This document shows, in pieces, positions 42,097-53,486 of a stretch of DNA of 64,000 nt. How positions within the stretch are numbered: position 1 is the stretch's first letter; each line of letters begins with the position of its first letter. Origin of the DNA: Hemileia vastatrix (taxonomy: Eukaryota > Basidiomycota > Pucciniomycetes > Pucciniales > Zaghouaniaceae); assembly GCA_030280995.1 (NCBI GenBank), contig JASXTE010000008.1, positions 6,157,001 through 6,221,000 on the forward strand, written 5' to 3'. A program made the position numbers and the translations under genes. The notes below the pieces were generated by a model. That model saw only the letters and a program-made list of their open reading frames with translations, ran no database searches and was not told the origin of the DNA.

Positions 42097-42984
42097 CCCA
42101 TTCCTTACTCCAGCTTCTTACCATCGTCTCAAGTCATTCTCCTTGCTCATATCCTCTTTTCCTGACCTTTTCCGCCGAGGAACTTCAAAGATACGAGCTC
42201 CAGCATCAAGAACAACATTTCTTTCCCACCCGGAGTCAATGTATTGATTCTGGACCTCGAGGACGTGTTTCTTTACCTGGAGTGTGAATCTTTTCCCCGG
42301 CTGGGAACTTTTTCCTTGGATGTGAACCTGTCTCTTTTTCTGTATTGTAGTTTAGTAGTTTTGTCGACGTCGTGTTAGTTTCTATTGTTTTGGATGGTGG
42401 ACTTTGTCATATAATGAGCCCTCTCTTTGCCATTTCCGTTTTCCCCATCCAAATCTTTTTCTTTCTCTTTCTCTCTATTCTCTTTATCCCTTCCACTGCT
42501 TCTTCCTGTCCACTGCTTTCCCTTTTGGCCGCATCTGACAGTCTTTGCACTGTGTGGGGAGAATAGAGTCTTTTGTCCAGGTTCTTTCCTTTTCTTTTCT
42601 GTTATCTTTTCTCTGATTCTTTTAGTCCTAACCACAGCAGCTCACACTTGTGTCCCTTATAGTTTTAGCACACGCTTTGTTGTAGTTACTTGTTGTTGTA
42701 AGGTGCACAGTTGCTGATTGACCTGTGTTTAGGTATGTTTGTTTTTGCAATGAAATCCAAATCTTTTTCTTTCTCTTTCTCTCTATTCTCTTTATCCCTT
42801 CCACTGCTTCTTCCTGTCCACTGCTTTCCCTTTTGGCCGCATCTGACAGTCTTTGCACTGTGTGGGGAGAATAGAGTCTTTTGTCCAGTTTTAGCACACG
42901 CTTTGTTGTAGTTACTTGTTGTTGTAAGGTGCACAGTTGCTGATTGACCTGTGTTTAGCTTTCCTCTGTGCTAAAACTTCTACA
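42069..42984 (+). repeat. 3' LTR of D (916 bp, type A)
   Basis: Ends CTTCTACA, followed by the right TGGTC duplication. The terminal A plus the flanking TG creates an ATG (42984) in frame with the rest of A1's gene. Confidence 0.96.
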
Positions 42985-45900
42985 TGGTCAACACTTGCCA
43001 CACCTCTGCTCAAATGTGGTCTGTTCTTGCAAGAAGACACGCCAGCAATAAAGTTGGATCACGGATTTCTCACTTTCTCTCTATGGTTACTCTTTCTCTT
43101 TCTGAAGGAGGAGACCCCAAAACTCATGTTGATGCATTCAAAGGCATTAACTTCCATATGATCCGTTCTGGGCTCATCATTCCCCAGGAAATTCTTATTT
43201 ATCTCTTTTTTGCCACTCTTCCACCTTCCTTCAAACATTGGCGTGGTTTGCTCACCAGAGACAGACAGGAAATTGATCACCTGCATCTGGATGATGTTTT
43301 ATCTTCTTTCCTGGATTACGCTGCTGATGACAAAGTTGTTGATGAATTTCACAATGCTATGTCAAATGTCAATGCTCACTCTGCCTCAGCCAAATCATCA
43401 AAATCATCCAAATCCAAGGCACGCAGCAAACTCTCATGTTCTGTTCATGGTCAAAATGTTGGACATGATGACAATCATTGCTTTGTTCAACATCCTGAAT
43501 TGCGTCCCAAGAAGAACCAAGCCAACTCAGCTGCCCTATCAAAGGACAATTCCAACAAAGCAACTCCTGTTCCCCCTCCTCAGGAAGAACAACCTGATGT
43601 CACGGCCAATTGTGCTTTTGTCTTCCCTTCTGATGAAGAATTTCTTTTTACAGCTGTTGCCTGCTTGTCTGAAAAATCAAATTCTGACTGCATTATCAAC
43701 GCTTCTGCTTCCATGGCTTCTCATTCCTCAAACCTTTCTCCAATTATTGATTCTGGGGCCAGCTGTCATATGTTTAACAACAGAGACAGTTTCATCACCT
43801 TTCAACCTGTCAACATTCGAATTCAACTTGCTGGTATTGGGAAATCAATCTATGCAACTGGAAAAGGAACTGTTGCTGCTTCTGGAGGAATGGAAGGAAA
43901 AGTTTTCTTTTCTGATGCTCTTTATGTCCCTGATCTTGGAAGGAATCTCATCTCCCTGGGACGTCTTTGGAGAACTGGTTGTCTTCTCATCCCTGCACCA
44001 GTTAATCCTACATCAAACTTCATTATTTCACGTAATGGAAAGAATTATATGGGAGGAGTCATCTCCAATTCATTATTTGAAGTTTCTGTGGTTCCACAAG
44101 GCATGTCTCCCCCTAATTCCTCAGCTCTTTATGCAAAAGCTTCAAGTCAGTCTCTAACTCTCTGGCACAACAGATTAGGACATCCATACGCCCCATATAT
44201 TCAAAAACTTTTTAATGGAATGGCATCTGATGTATCTAGTTCTAGTTTGTCTGATTCTGAAATGCATTTTTGTGAACCGTGTGTGTTGGGTAAACAAACC
44301 CATGCTTCCTTTCCTGGCCAGTTGCCTGTTGCCAAAAATCCTCTTGAAGTTATCCACACGGATTTATCTGGGAAAATTCAACCTCCTTCTTTTGATGGTT
44401 CTCAGTATTACCTTAAGTTCACTGATCAGGCCACTTCATACCGTCATGTTTACCTTCTTTCCTCAAAAGCCCAAGTATTCAAATATTTCTTGGAATACAA
44501 GGCATCTGTAGAGCTGCAATCTGGCTTCAAAATCAAAAAGCTTGTTTGTGACGGTGGTGGTGAGTATATCAACTCTAGTCTGGTCAACTTTCTTAAACAA
44601 CATGGCATTGCTCTTCAAGTTACGGCTCCTTACACTCCCCAACAAAATCCAATTTCTGAGAGAGGAAACCGTATTACCACTGAAAAATCCAAAACCATGA
44701 TGTTTCATTCTAATGCACCAATTCACCTATGGTCTGAAGCAGTTAAAACAGCAGTATATCTTGAAAACAGATTACCAACCAAAGCTCTTCAAAACAAATC
44801 AACTCCTTTTGAAGCCTGGAATAAATCCAAACCCAGAGTCTCACACCTCAGAGTTTTTGGTTGTGCTTGCTATGCTTTTCTTGATAAACATCAACGTCCT
44901 GGAAAGTTTTCAGCTAATGCCAGAAAGTGTGTCATGCTTGGATATGAAGTTGGAACAACAAATTATCGTGTTTGGGATCTTGAGCTTAAAAAGATTGTTA
45001 TTGCCAAATCTGTGGCCTTCAATGAAAATTTCTTCCCCTTTCTTGACTCCAGATTTAAGCGCCCTCAATGGTCACAACTGATGAAGCAAATTCCAGATCA
45101 AATTCATGACAGTCAACCACTTCCAACACCTGGACTTTCCTTTTCTCCAGCTCAATCTCCTTCTGAGTCTCCAACTCATGATCCATCCTCAGGAAACATT
45201 TCTGATTCACATTCTGAAGATAATTCTCCTTCTTCTTCTTCTTCCTCTGATTTTCACATGTCCGGCACACCTTCTAATTCAACTCCTTGTCCTTCACCTG
45301 GCCACTTAACAAGATTACCTCATTCCAATGTCCCAGATGAAGAAGGTTCCAGTCAATCTGATCCATCATATTCATCAATTGAGCCAGACAATCCAGCAGA
45401 TCCTGATTATGTTCCCTCATCACAATCCCCCAGTTATTCTGACAACTCTTCAGCTGAAACATCCACTCCTGAACATTTACGTCAGATTTATTATGATCAT
45501 TATCAACATGATTCCTACTCTGATTCTCCTGACCCTCTTGGGTTATATGCAGCAAATGCCTTTGCTTTCTCTCTAGAAGCTCCCTTGCTAGCTCATGAAA
45601 TTCCTGAACCCCAGTGTTATAAGCAAGCAATCTATTCCAAATATTCAGCAGAATGGGCAGAGGCTGTGAAACATGAACATCAAGCACTTCAGCGTTGTAA
45701 CACTTGGAAAATTGTCCCCAGGCCTGAAAAAGCTAATGTAATTGGCTGCAGGTGGGTTTTCAGGGTTAAACCTAATGCTGATGGTGGTGTTTCCAAGTTC
45801 AAAGCCCGTTGTGTAGCAAAAGGATATTCTCAAATCCTAGGAATAGATTTTCATGAAACTTTTGCACCCACTGGACGGATCACTTCTCTCAGGACCATTC

Positions 45901-46558
45901 TTTCTTTAGCAGCTTATTTTGACTGGGATGTTCATCAAATGGATGTAGTGGCAGCTTTTCTCCAGGGAAACTTAAATGAAACTGTTTATATGGAACAACC
46001 TGAAGGAACACTAACTGCTGGAAATGAAGGTAAAGTTTGCCAATTGTTGCGTCCTCTTTATGGCATCAAACAAGCTCCCTTTTGCTGGAATTCACGTATA
46101 AATGACTACTTGTGCAAGCTCAACTTCTCCCCCCTTAAGTGTGATCAGTGTGTGTATGTTTGGAGAAACAAATCACAAATCTGTATCATTTATCTTCATG
46201 TTGATGATATGGTCATTACTGGTAATCATTTTCTTTGGTTCAAAGACAAAATCAAAACTGAATTTGAGATGGATGATCTTGGTCCTGCCACTTGGATTTT
46301 GGGAATGCGTCTCACCAGGAACAGAACAGCACGTACTCTTTCTTTATCACAAGATTCTTATGCTGAAAAAGTTTTGTCCAACTGGAATATGGCCAACTGT
46401 AATCCCTGTCTCACTCCCTTATCCCCAAATGATTATCCTGTCAAAGCAACCAGTGAAGAAATTGCTGAATTCAATGCTCTGAAAATCAATTACCGCTCTG
46501 CTATTGGTGCACTCAACTATTTGTCTGTTGCAACAAGACCTGATCTCTCTTTTGCAGT
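42985..46558 (+). pseudogene. Gag-Pol of A1, residues 91 to about 1280, truncated by M5
   Basis: Resumes the gene started at 36268 after the TGGTC repeat; residue 91 is at 42990. It holds most of gag, protease, integrase and RT with all their catalytic residues, but is cut before RNase H D1334. A P273L change is unique to this copy. By chance it is open from an insertion-made ATG at 42984 through M5's LTR to a stop at 46629-46631 (1,215 codons). Lacking the gag N-terminus, RNase H and a 3' LTR, it cannot move by itself. Confidence 0.92.
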
Positions 46559-47474
46559 TGTAGAAGTTTTAGCACAGAGGAAAGCTAAACACAGGTCAAT
46601 CAGCAACTGTGCACCTTACAACAACAAGTAACTACAACAAAGCGTGTGCTAAAACTGGACAAAAGACTCTATTCTCCCCACACAGTGCAAAGACTGTCAG
46701 ATGCGGCCAAAAGGGAAAGCAGTGGACAGGAAGAAGCAGTGGAAGGGATAAAGAGAATAGAGAGAAAGAGAAAGAAAAAGATTTGGATTTCATTGCAAAA
46801 ACAAACATACCTAAACACAGGTCAATCAGCAACTGTGCACCTTACAACAACAAGTAACTACAACAAAGCGTGTGCTAAAACTATAAGGGACACAAGTGTG
46901 AGCTGCTGTGGTTAGGACTAAAAGAATCAGAGAAAAGATAACAGAAAAGAAAAGGAAAGAACCTGGACAAAAGACTCTATTCTCCCCACACAGTGCAAAG
47001 ACTGTCAGATGCGGCCAAAAGGGAAAGCAGTGGACAGGAAGAAGCAGTGGAAGGGATAAAGAGAATAGAGAGAAAGAGAAAGAAAAAGATTTGGATGGGG
47101 AAAACGGAAATGGCAAAGAGAGGGCTCATTATATGACAAAGTCCACCATCCAAAACAATAGAAACTAACACGACGTCGACAAAACTACTAAACTACAATA
47201 CAGAAAAAGAGACAGGTTCACATCCAAGGAAAAAGTTCCCAGCCGGGGAAAAGATTCACACTCCAGGTAAAGAAACACGTCCTCGAGGTCCAGAATCAAT
47301 ACATTGACTCCGGGTGGGAAAGAAATGTTGTTCTTGATGCTGGAGCTCGTATCTTTGAAGTTCCTCGGCGGAAAAGGTCAGGAAAAGAGGATATGAGCAA
47401 GGAGAATGACTTGAGACGATGGTAAGAAGCTGGAGTAAGGAATGGGTCAGGTATTAGAGGCAGAAATTTCAACA
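46559..47474 (-). repeat. 3' LTR of M5 (916 bp, type A)
   Basis: Starts TGTAGAAG next to GCAGT of A1 and ends TTTCAACA next to the complement of the purine tract (47475-47483). Confidence 0.95.
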
Positions 47475-50400
47475 CCCCCCCTTAATACCAGACCCATGAG
47501 TTTGAGGAGATAAGACAGCTTGACTTTTCCTAAAGATTTTGTAAGAAGATCAGCCACCATGTGTTCAGTTGAAATGTGTTGAAGCTGAAAATGATTTTTG
47601 TTGATGCTTTCAGTAATCCAACAAAGTTGAGTGTCCACATGTTTTGATCTTTGACGGTATCTGAGTGAATCCTTGCATTGTGAAATGGAACTGGCATTGT
47701 CAGCAAGGATTAAAGGTGAAGGTGACTTAGGAATATTGAAGGAAGTAAGTAATTTAGTCAGCCAGATTGCTTCACATCCAGCATCCACAATGCCTCTGAA
47801 CTCAGCTTCAGTACTAGAGATAGTGACGACTTGCTGCTTTTTAGAACTCCAGGAAATAGCTCCTCCATTGAGTATGGCAACATACCCTCCAGTTGAGCGC
47901 CTGGTATCAGGATCCCCAGCATAATCAGTGTCAGAGTAAATAAGAGGACAGAGTGATGGATGATTTGGAATTGGGCATTTTCCTCCAAAAGTGAGAGATG
48001 ATGATGAAGTGGCACGCAGATATCTGAAAGTGTGTTTGACAGCAAGCCAGTGTTTGATACCTGGTTCAATGAGATGTTGAGATAATGCACCAACTGCAAA
48101 AGAGAGATCAGGTCTTGTTGCAACAGACAAATAGTTGAGTGCACCAATAGCAGAGCGGTAATTGATTTTCAGAGCATTGAATTCAGCAATTTCTTCACTG
48201 GTTGCTTTGACAGGATAATCATTTGGGGATAAGGGAGTGAGACAGGGATTACAGTTGGCCATATTCCAGTTGGACAAAACTTTTTCAGCATAAGAATCTT
48301 GTGATAAAGAAAGAGTACGTGCTGTTCTGTTCCTGGTGAGACGCATTCCCAAAATCCAAGTGGCAGGACCAAGATCATCCATCTCAAATTCAGTTTTGAT
48401 TTTGTCTTTGAACCAAAGAAAATGATTACCAGTAATGACCATATCATCAACATGAAGATAAATGATACAGATTTGTGATTTGTTTCTCCAAACATACACA
48501 CACTGATCACACTTAAGGGGGGAGAAGTTGAGCTTGCACAAGTAGTCATTTATACGTGAATTCCAGCAAAAGGGAGCTTGTTTGATGCCATAAAGAGGAC
48601 GCAACAATTGGCAAACTTTACCTTCATTTCCAGCAGTTAGTGTTCCTTCAGGTTGTTCCATATAAACAGTTTCATTTAAGTTTCCCTGGAGAAAAGCTGC
48701 CACTACATCCATTTGATGAACATCCCAGTCAAAATAAGCTGCTAAAGAAAGAATGGTCCTGAGAGAAGTGATCCGTCCAGTGGGTGCAAAAGTTTCATGA
48801 AAATCTATTCCTAGGATTTGAGAATATCCTTTTGCTACACAACGGGCTTTGAACTTGGAAACACCACCATCAGCATTAGGTTTAACCCTGAAAACCCACC
48901 TGCAGCCAATTACATTAGCTTTTTCAGGCCTGGGGACAATTTTCCAAGTGTTACAACGCTGAAGTGCTTGATGTTCATGTTTCACAGCCTCTGCCCATTC
49001 TGCTGAATATTTGGAATAGATTGCTTGCTTATAACACTGGGGTTCAGGAATTTCATGAGCTAGCAAGGGAGCTTCTAGAGAGAAAGCAAAGGCATTTGCT
49101 GCATATAACCCAAGAGGGTCAGGAGAATCAGAGTAGGAATCATGTTGATAATGATCATAATAAATCTGACGTAAATGTTCAGGAGTGGATGTTTCAGCTG
49201 AAGAGTTGTCAGAATAACTGGGGGATTGTGATGAGGGAACATAATCAGGATCTGCTGGATTGTCTGGCTCAATTGATGAATATGATGGATCAGATTGACT
49301 GGAACCTTCTTCATCTGGGACATTGGAATGAGGTAATCTTGTTAAGTGGCCAGGTGAAGGACAAGGAGTTGAATTAGAAGGTGTGCCGGACATGTGAAAA
49401 TCAGAGGAAGAAGAAGAAGAAGGAGAATTATCTTCAGAATGTGAATCAGAAATGTTTCCTGAGGATGGATCATGAGTTGGAGACTCAGAAGGAGATTGAG
49501 CTGGAGAAAAGGAAAGTCCAGGTGTTGGAAGTGGTTGACTGTCATGAATTTGATCTGGAATTTGCTTCATCAGTTGTGACCATTGAGGGCGCTTAAATCT
49601 GGAGTCAAGAAAGGGGAAGAAATTTTCATTGAAGGCCACAGATTTGGCAATAACAATCTTTTTAAGCTCAAGATCCCAAACACGATAATTTGTTGTTCCA
49701 ACTTCATATCCAAGCATGACACACTTTCTGGCATTAGCTGAAAACTTTCCAGGACGTTGATGTTTATCAAGAAAAGCATAGCAAGCACAACCAAAAACTC
49801 TGAGGTGTGAGACTCTGGGTTTGGATTTATTCCAGGCTTCAAAAGGAGTTGATTTGTTTTGAAGAGCTTTGGTTGGTAATCTGTTTTCAAGATATACTGC
49901 TGTTTTAACTGCTTCAGACCATAGGTGAATTGGTGCATTAGAATGAAACATCATGGTTTTGGATTTTTCAGTGGTAATACGGTTTCCTCTCTCAGAAATT
50001 GGATTTTGTTGGGGAGTGTAAGGAGCCGTAACTTGAAGAGCAATGCCATGTTGTTTAAGAAAGTTGACCAGACTAGAGTTGATATACTCACCACCACCGT
50101 CACAAACAAGCTTTTTGATTTTGAAGCCAGATTGCAGCTCTACAGATGCCTTGTATTCCAAGAAATATTTGAATACTTGGGCTTTTGAGGAAAGAAGGTA
50201 AACATGACGGTATGAAGTGGCCTGATCAGTGAACTTAAGGTAATACTGAGAACCATCAAAAGAAGGAGGTTGAATTTTCCCAGATAAATCCGTGTGGATA
50301 ACTTCAAGAGGATTTTTGGCAACAGGCAACTGGCCAGGAAAGGAAGCATGGGTTTGTTTACCCAACACACACGGTTCACAAAAATGCATTTCAGAATCAG

Positions 50401-51931
50401 ACAAACTAGAACTAGATACATCAGATGCCATTCCATTAAAAAGTTTTTGAATATATGGGGCGTATGGATGTCCTAATCTGTTGTGCCAGAGAGTTAGAGA
50501 CTGACTTGAAGCTTTTGCATAAAGAGCTGAGGAATTAGGGGGAGACATGCCTTGTGGAACCACAGAAACTTCAAATAATGAATTGGAGATGACTCCTCCC
50601 ATATAATTCTTTCCATTACGTGAAATAATGAAGTTTGATGTAGGATTAACTGGTGCAGGGATGAGAAGACAACCAGTTCTCCAAAGACGTCCCAGGGAGA
50701 TGAGATTCCTTCCAAGATCAGGGACATAAAGAGCATCAGAAAAGAAAACTTTTCCTTCCATTCCTCCAGAAGCAGCAACAGTTCCTTTTCCAGTTGCATA
50801 GATTGATTTCCCAATACCAGCAAGTTGAATTCGAATGTTGACAGGTTGAAAGGTGATGAAACTGTCTCTGTTGTTAAACATATGACAGCTGGCCCCAGAA
50901 TCAATAATTGGAGAAAGGTTTGAGGAATGAGAAGCCATGGAAGCAGAAGCGTTGATAATGCAGTCAGAATTTGATTTTTCAGACAAGCAGGCAACAGCTG
51001 TAAAAAGAAATTCTTCATCAGAAGGGAAGACAAAAGCACAATTGGCCGTGACATCAGGTTGTTCTTCCTGAGGAGGGGGAACAGGAGTTGCTTTGTTGGA
51101 ATTGTCCTTTGATGGGGCAGCTGAGTTGGCTTGGTTCTTCTTGGGACGCAATTCAGGATGTTGAACAAAGCAATGATTGTCATCATGTCCAACATTTTGA
51201 CCATGAACAGAACATGAGAGTTTGCTGCGTGCCTTGGATTTGGATGATTTTGATGATTTGGCTGAGGCAGAGTGAGCATTGACATTTGACATAGCATTGT
51301 GAAATTCATCAACAACTTTGTCATCAGCAGCGTAATCCAGGAAAGAAGATAAAACATCATCCAGATGCAGGTGATCAATTTCCTGTCTGTCTCTGGTGAG
51401 CAAACCACGCCAATGTTTGAAGGAAGGTGGAAGAGTGGCAAAAAAGAGATAAATAAGAATTTCCTGGGGAATGATGAGCCCAGAACGGATCATATGGAAG
51501 TTAATGCCTTTGAATGCATCAACATGAGTTTTGGGGTCTCCTCCTTCAGAAAGAGAAAGAGTAACCATAGAGAGAAAGTGAGAAATCCGTGATCCAACTT
51601 TATTGCTGGCGTGTCTTCTTGCAAGAACAGACCACATTTGAGCAGAGGTGTGGCAAGTGTTGACCAGCTTCTTGTTAACATCATCCAATCTGGTGATGAT
51701 TTCATACCTGCACCTGGTGTCATTTTTGATCCATAAAGCAAGTTGAGCTTTGATTTCAGCGTCTGAAGGTGAACCATCATTGTGAGGAACAGGGGCAGGG
51801 ACTTGTCCAGAAACAATGCCAAAAAGATCCAGAACTTCAAAGTGAAGACGCATAATGTGTTCCCAGGTGTCATAGGATTCGTCAGTAAGAGGGGTGACCA
51901 TAACCTTACTTGAATCCTGATTGGAGGCCAT
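47447..51931 (-). CDS. Gag-Pol polyprotein of M5, intact (1,494 aa)
   Basis: Uninterrupted frame, ATG at 51929-51931, stop in the 3' LTR. The protein reads as type A, the same as M1, D and F, with all protease, integrase, RT and RNase H residues. The leader between LTR and ATG is type A (GAGAAAGGTGC near 52056), although the LTR end just beyond it carries the type-B base (TGAAG at 52090). Transcription from its 5' LTR would run leftward through A1's remnant on the antisense strand. Confidence 0.96.
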   Translation of the reverse strand: MASNQDSSKVMVTPLTDESYDTWEHIMRLHFEVLDLFGIVSGQVPAPVPHNDGSPSDAEIKAQLALWIKNDTRCRYEIITRLDDVNKKLVNTCHTSAQMWSVLARRHASNKVGSRISHFLSMVTLSLSEGGDPKTHVDAFKGINFHMIRSGLIIPQEILIYLFFATLPPSFKHWRGLLTRDRQEIDHLHLDDVLSSFLDYAADDKVVDEFHNAMSNVNAHSASAKSSKSSKSKARSKLSCSVHGQNVGHDDNHCFVQHPELRPKKNQANSAAPSKDNSNKATPVPPPQEEQPDVTANCAFVFPSDEEFLFTAVACLSEKSNSDCIINASASMASHSSNLSPIIDSGASCHMFNNRDSFITFQPVNIRIQLAGIGKSIYATGKGTVAASGGMEGKVFFSDALYVPDLGRNLISLGRLWRTGCLLIPAPVNPTSNFIISRNGKNYMGGVISNSLFEVSVVPQGMSPPNSSALYAKASSQSLTLWHNRLGHPYAPYIQKLFNGMASDVSSSSLSDSEMHFCEPCVLGKQTHASFPGQLPVAKNPLEVIHTDLSGKIQPPSFDGSQYYLKFTDQATSYRHVYLLSSKAQVFKYFLEYKASVELQSGFKIKKLVCDGGGEYINSSLVNFLKQHGIALQVTAPYTPQQNPISERGNRITTEKSKTMMFHSNAPIHLWSEAVKTAVYLENRLPTKALQNKSTPFEAWNKSKPRVSHLRVFGCACYAFLDKHQRPGKFSANARKCVMLGYEVGTTNYRVWDLELKKIVIAKSVAFNENFFPFLDSRFKRPQWSQLMKQIPDQIHDSQPLPTPGLSFSPAQSPSESPTHDPSSGNISDSHSEDNSPSSSSSSDFHMSGTPSNSTPCPSPGHLTRLPHSNVPDEEGSSQSDPSYSSIEPDNPADPDYVPSSQSPSYSDNSSAETSTPEHLRQIYYDHYQHDSYSDSPDPLGLYAANAFAFSLEAPLLAHEIPEPQCYKQAIYSKYSAEWAEAVKHEHQALQRCNTWKIVPRPEKANVIGCRWVFRVKPNADGGVSKFKARCVAKGYSQILGIDFHETFAPTGRITSLRTILSLAAYFDWDVHQMDVVAAFLQGNLNETVYMEQPEGTLTAGNEGKVCQLLRPLYGIKQAPFCWNSRINDYLCKLNFSPLKCDQCVYVWRNKSQICIIYLHVDDMVITGNHFLWFKDKIKTEFEMDDLGPATWILGMRLTRNRTARTLSLSQDSYAEKVLSNWNMANCNPCLTPLSPNDYPVKATSEEIAEFNALKINYRSAIGALNYLSVATRPDLSFAVGALSQHLIEPGIKHWLAVKHTFRYLRATSSSSLTFGGKCPIPNHPSLCPLIYSDTDYAGDPDTRRSTGGYVAILNGGAISWSSKKQQVVTISSTEAEFRGIVDAGCEAIWLTKLLTSFNIPKSPSPLILADNASSISQCKDSLRYRQRSKHVDTQLCWITESINKNHFQLQHISTEHMVADLLTKSLGKVKLSYLLKLMGLVLRGGVEISASNT

Positions 51932-52075
51932 GATTTGGTCGAGTCAACAGCAAAGATTTGGAGAGAAAGAAGATGAGATGTGAAGAGGATGATCCAAAAT
52001 CTGAGAGAAAAGGCTGTTTTATTGTCCAGTAAGCGGTTTTGTTGTAAGTATTCTTGAGAAAGGTGCTTTAGGCAA

Positions 52076-52089
52076 CTGGGCCCATAACC
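52076..52089 (-). other. Primer binding site of M5
   Basis: Complement of GGTTATGGGCCCAG, touching the LTR end TGAAG. Confidence 0.85.
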
Positions 52090-53005
52090 TGAAGAAGTTT
52101 TAGCACAGAGGAAAGCTAAACACAGGTCAATCAGCAACTGTGCACCTTACAACAACAAGTAACTACAACAAAGCGTGTGCTAAAACTGGACAAAAGACTC
52201 TATTCTCCCCACACAGTGCAAAGACTGTCAGATGCGGCCAAAAGGGAAAGCAGTGGACAGGAAGAAGCAGTGGAAGGGATAAAGAGAATAGAGAGAAAGA
52301 GAAAGAAAAAGATTTGGATTTCATTGCAAAAACAAACATACCTAAACACAGGTCAATCAGCAACTGTGCACCTTACAACAACAAGTAACTACAACAAAGC
52401 GTGTGCTAAAACTATAAGGGACACAAGTGTGAGCTGCTGTGGTTAGGACTAAAAGAATCAGAGAAAAGATAACAGAAAAGAAAAGGAAAGAACCTGGACA
52501 AAAGACTCTATTCTCCCCACACAGTGCAAAGACTGTCAGATGCGGCCAAAAGGGAAAGCAGTGGACAGGAAGAAGCAGTGGAAGGGATAAAGAGAATAGA
52601 GAGAAAGAGAAAGAAAAAGATTTGGATGGGGAAAACGGAAATGGCAAAGAGAGGGCTCATTATATGACAAAGTCCACCATCCAAAACAATAGAAACTAAC
52701 ACGACGTCGACAAAACTACTAAACTACAATACAGAAAAAGAGACAGGTTCACATCCAAGGAAAAAGTTCCCAGCCGGGGAAAAGATTCACACTCCAGGTA
52801 AAGAAACACGTCCTCGAGGTCCAGAATCAATACATTGACTCCGGGTGGGAAAGAAATGTTGTTCTTGATGCTGGAGCTCGTATCTTTGAAGTTCCTCGGC
52901 GGAAAAGGTCAGGAAAAGAGGATATGAGCAAGGAGAATGACTTGAGACGATGGTAAGAAGCTGGAGTAAGGAATGGGTCAGGTATTAGAGGCAGAAATTT
53001 CAACA
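52090..53005 (-). repeat. 5' LTR of M5 (916 bp)
   Basis: Type A at the sites checked (GAGAGGGCTC, ATTGACTCC), except for the inner terminal TGAAG. Its other end meets TGCTGATTAACC of LTR fragment Y. Confidence 0.95.
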
Positions 53006-53052
53006 TGCTGATTAACCTGTGTTTAGCTTTCCTCTGTGCTAAAACTTCTACA
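53006..53052 (+). repeat. Y: LTR 3' end, positions 870-916
   Basis: Last 47 bp of a plus LTR, with GATTAACC where other LTRs have GATTGACC. The same variant is in minus fragment Y' (60374-60694). Joined at 53052 to AGGAC of fragment X. Confidence 0.88.
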
Positions 53053-53196
53053 AGGACGTGTTTCTTTACCTGGAGTGTGAATCTTTTCCCCGGCTGAGAA
53101 CTTTTTCCTTCGATGTGAACCTGTCTCTTTTTCTGTATTGTAGTTTAGTAGTTTTGTTGACGTCGTGTTAGTTTCTATTGTTTTGGATGGTGGACT
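53053..53196 (+). repeat. X: LTR fragment, positions 192-335
   Basis: Starts AGGAC, runs to GGACT and is cut there by minus fragment W. Carries CTGAGAAC, CTTCGATG and TTGTTGACGTCG, so it is more diverged than type A. Confidence 0.88.
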
Positions 53197-53486
53197 TGTA
53201 GAAGTTTTAGCACAGAGGAAAGCTAAACACAGGTCAATCAGCAACTGTGCACCTTACAACAACAAGTAACTACAACAAAGCGTGTGCTAAAACTGGACAA
53301 AAGACTCTATTCTCCCCACACAGTGCAAAGACTGTCAGATGCGGCCAAAAGGGAAAGCAGTGGACAGGAGGAAGCAGTGGAAGGGACAAAGAGAATAGAG
53401 AAAAAGAGAAAGAAAAAGATTTGGATATCATTGCAAAAACAAACATACCTAAACACAGGTCAATCAGCAACTGTGCACCTTACAAC
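53197..53486 (-). repeat. W: minus LTR fragment, positions 916-627
   Basis: Begins with a true LTR end (TGTAGAAG) and is cut at ACAAC by copy F. It continues at 59934. Changes include GGAGGAAGC and GATATCATTGC. Confidence 0.92.

Larger units (their letters stand above)
36538..42984 (+). mobile_element. D: intact copia copy with TGGTC target duplications
   Basis: 6,447 bp: LTR 36538-37453, internal 37454-42068, LTR 42069-42984. TGGTC at 36533-36537 and 42985-42989 flanks it and restores A1's gag sequence when D is removed. The two LTRs show no difference by eye. PBS, purine tract and a full ORF are all present, so this copy looks autonomous and young. Confidence 0.97.
35194..46558 (+). mobile_element. 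A1: copia copy hosting D, truncated at M5
   Basis: 5' LTR 35194-36109, internal 36110-36537, copy D 36538-42984, internal 42985-46558, then M5. The left flank is CGTGC in the LTR of Z. Its 3' end is missing: after M5 the sequence is LTR debris, not the continuation of A1. Confidence 0.92.
46559..53005 (-). mobile_element. M5: full-length minus copy, flanks discordant
   Basis: 6,447 bp: 3' LTR 46559-47474, internal 47475-52089, 5' LTR 52090-53005. Left flank GCAGT in A1's RT/RNase H region, right flank TGCTG at LTR position 870. The flanks are neither duplicated nor adjacent in any copy. Outer end TGTAG, inner LTR end TGAAG. Confidence 0.95.

Noticed and set aside
42984..46631. A genuine 1,215-codon gene starting at 42984
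   Set aside because: Its ATG is made by the LTR's last A and target TG; it is the interrupted remainder of A1's gag-pol.
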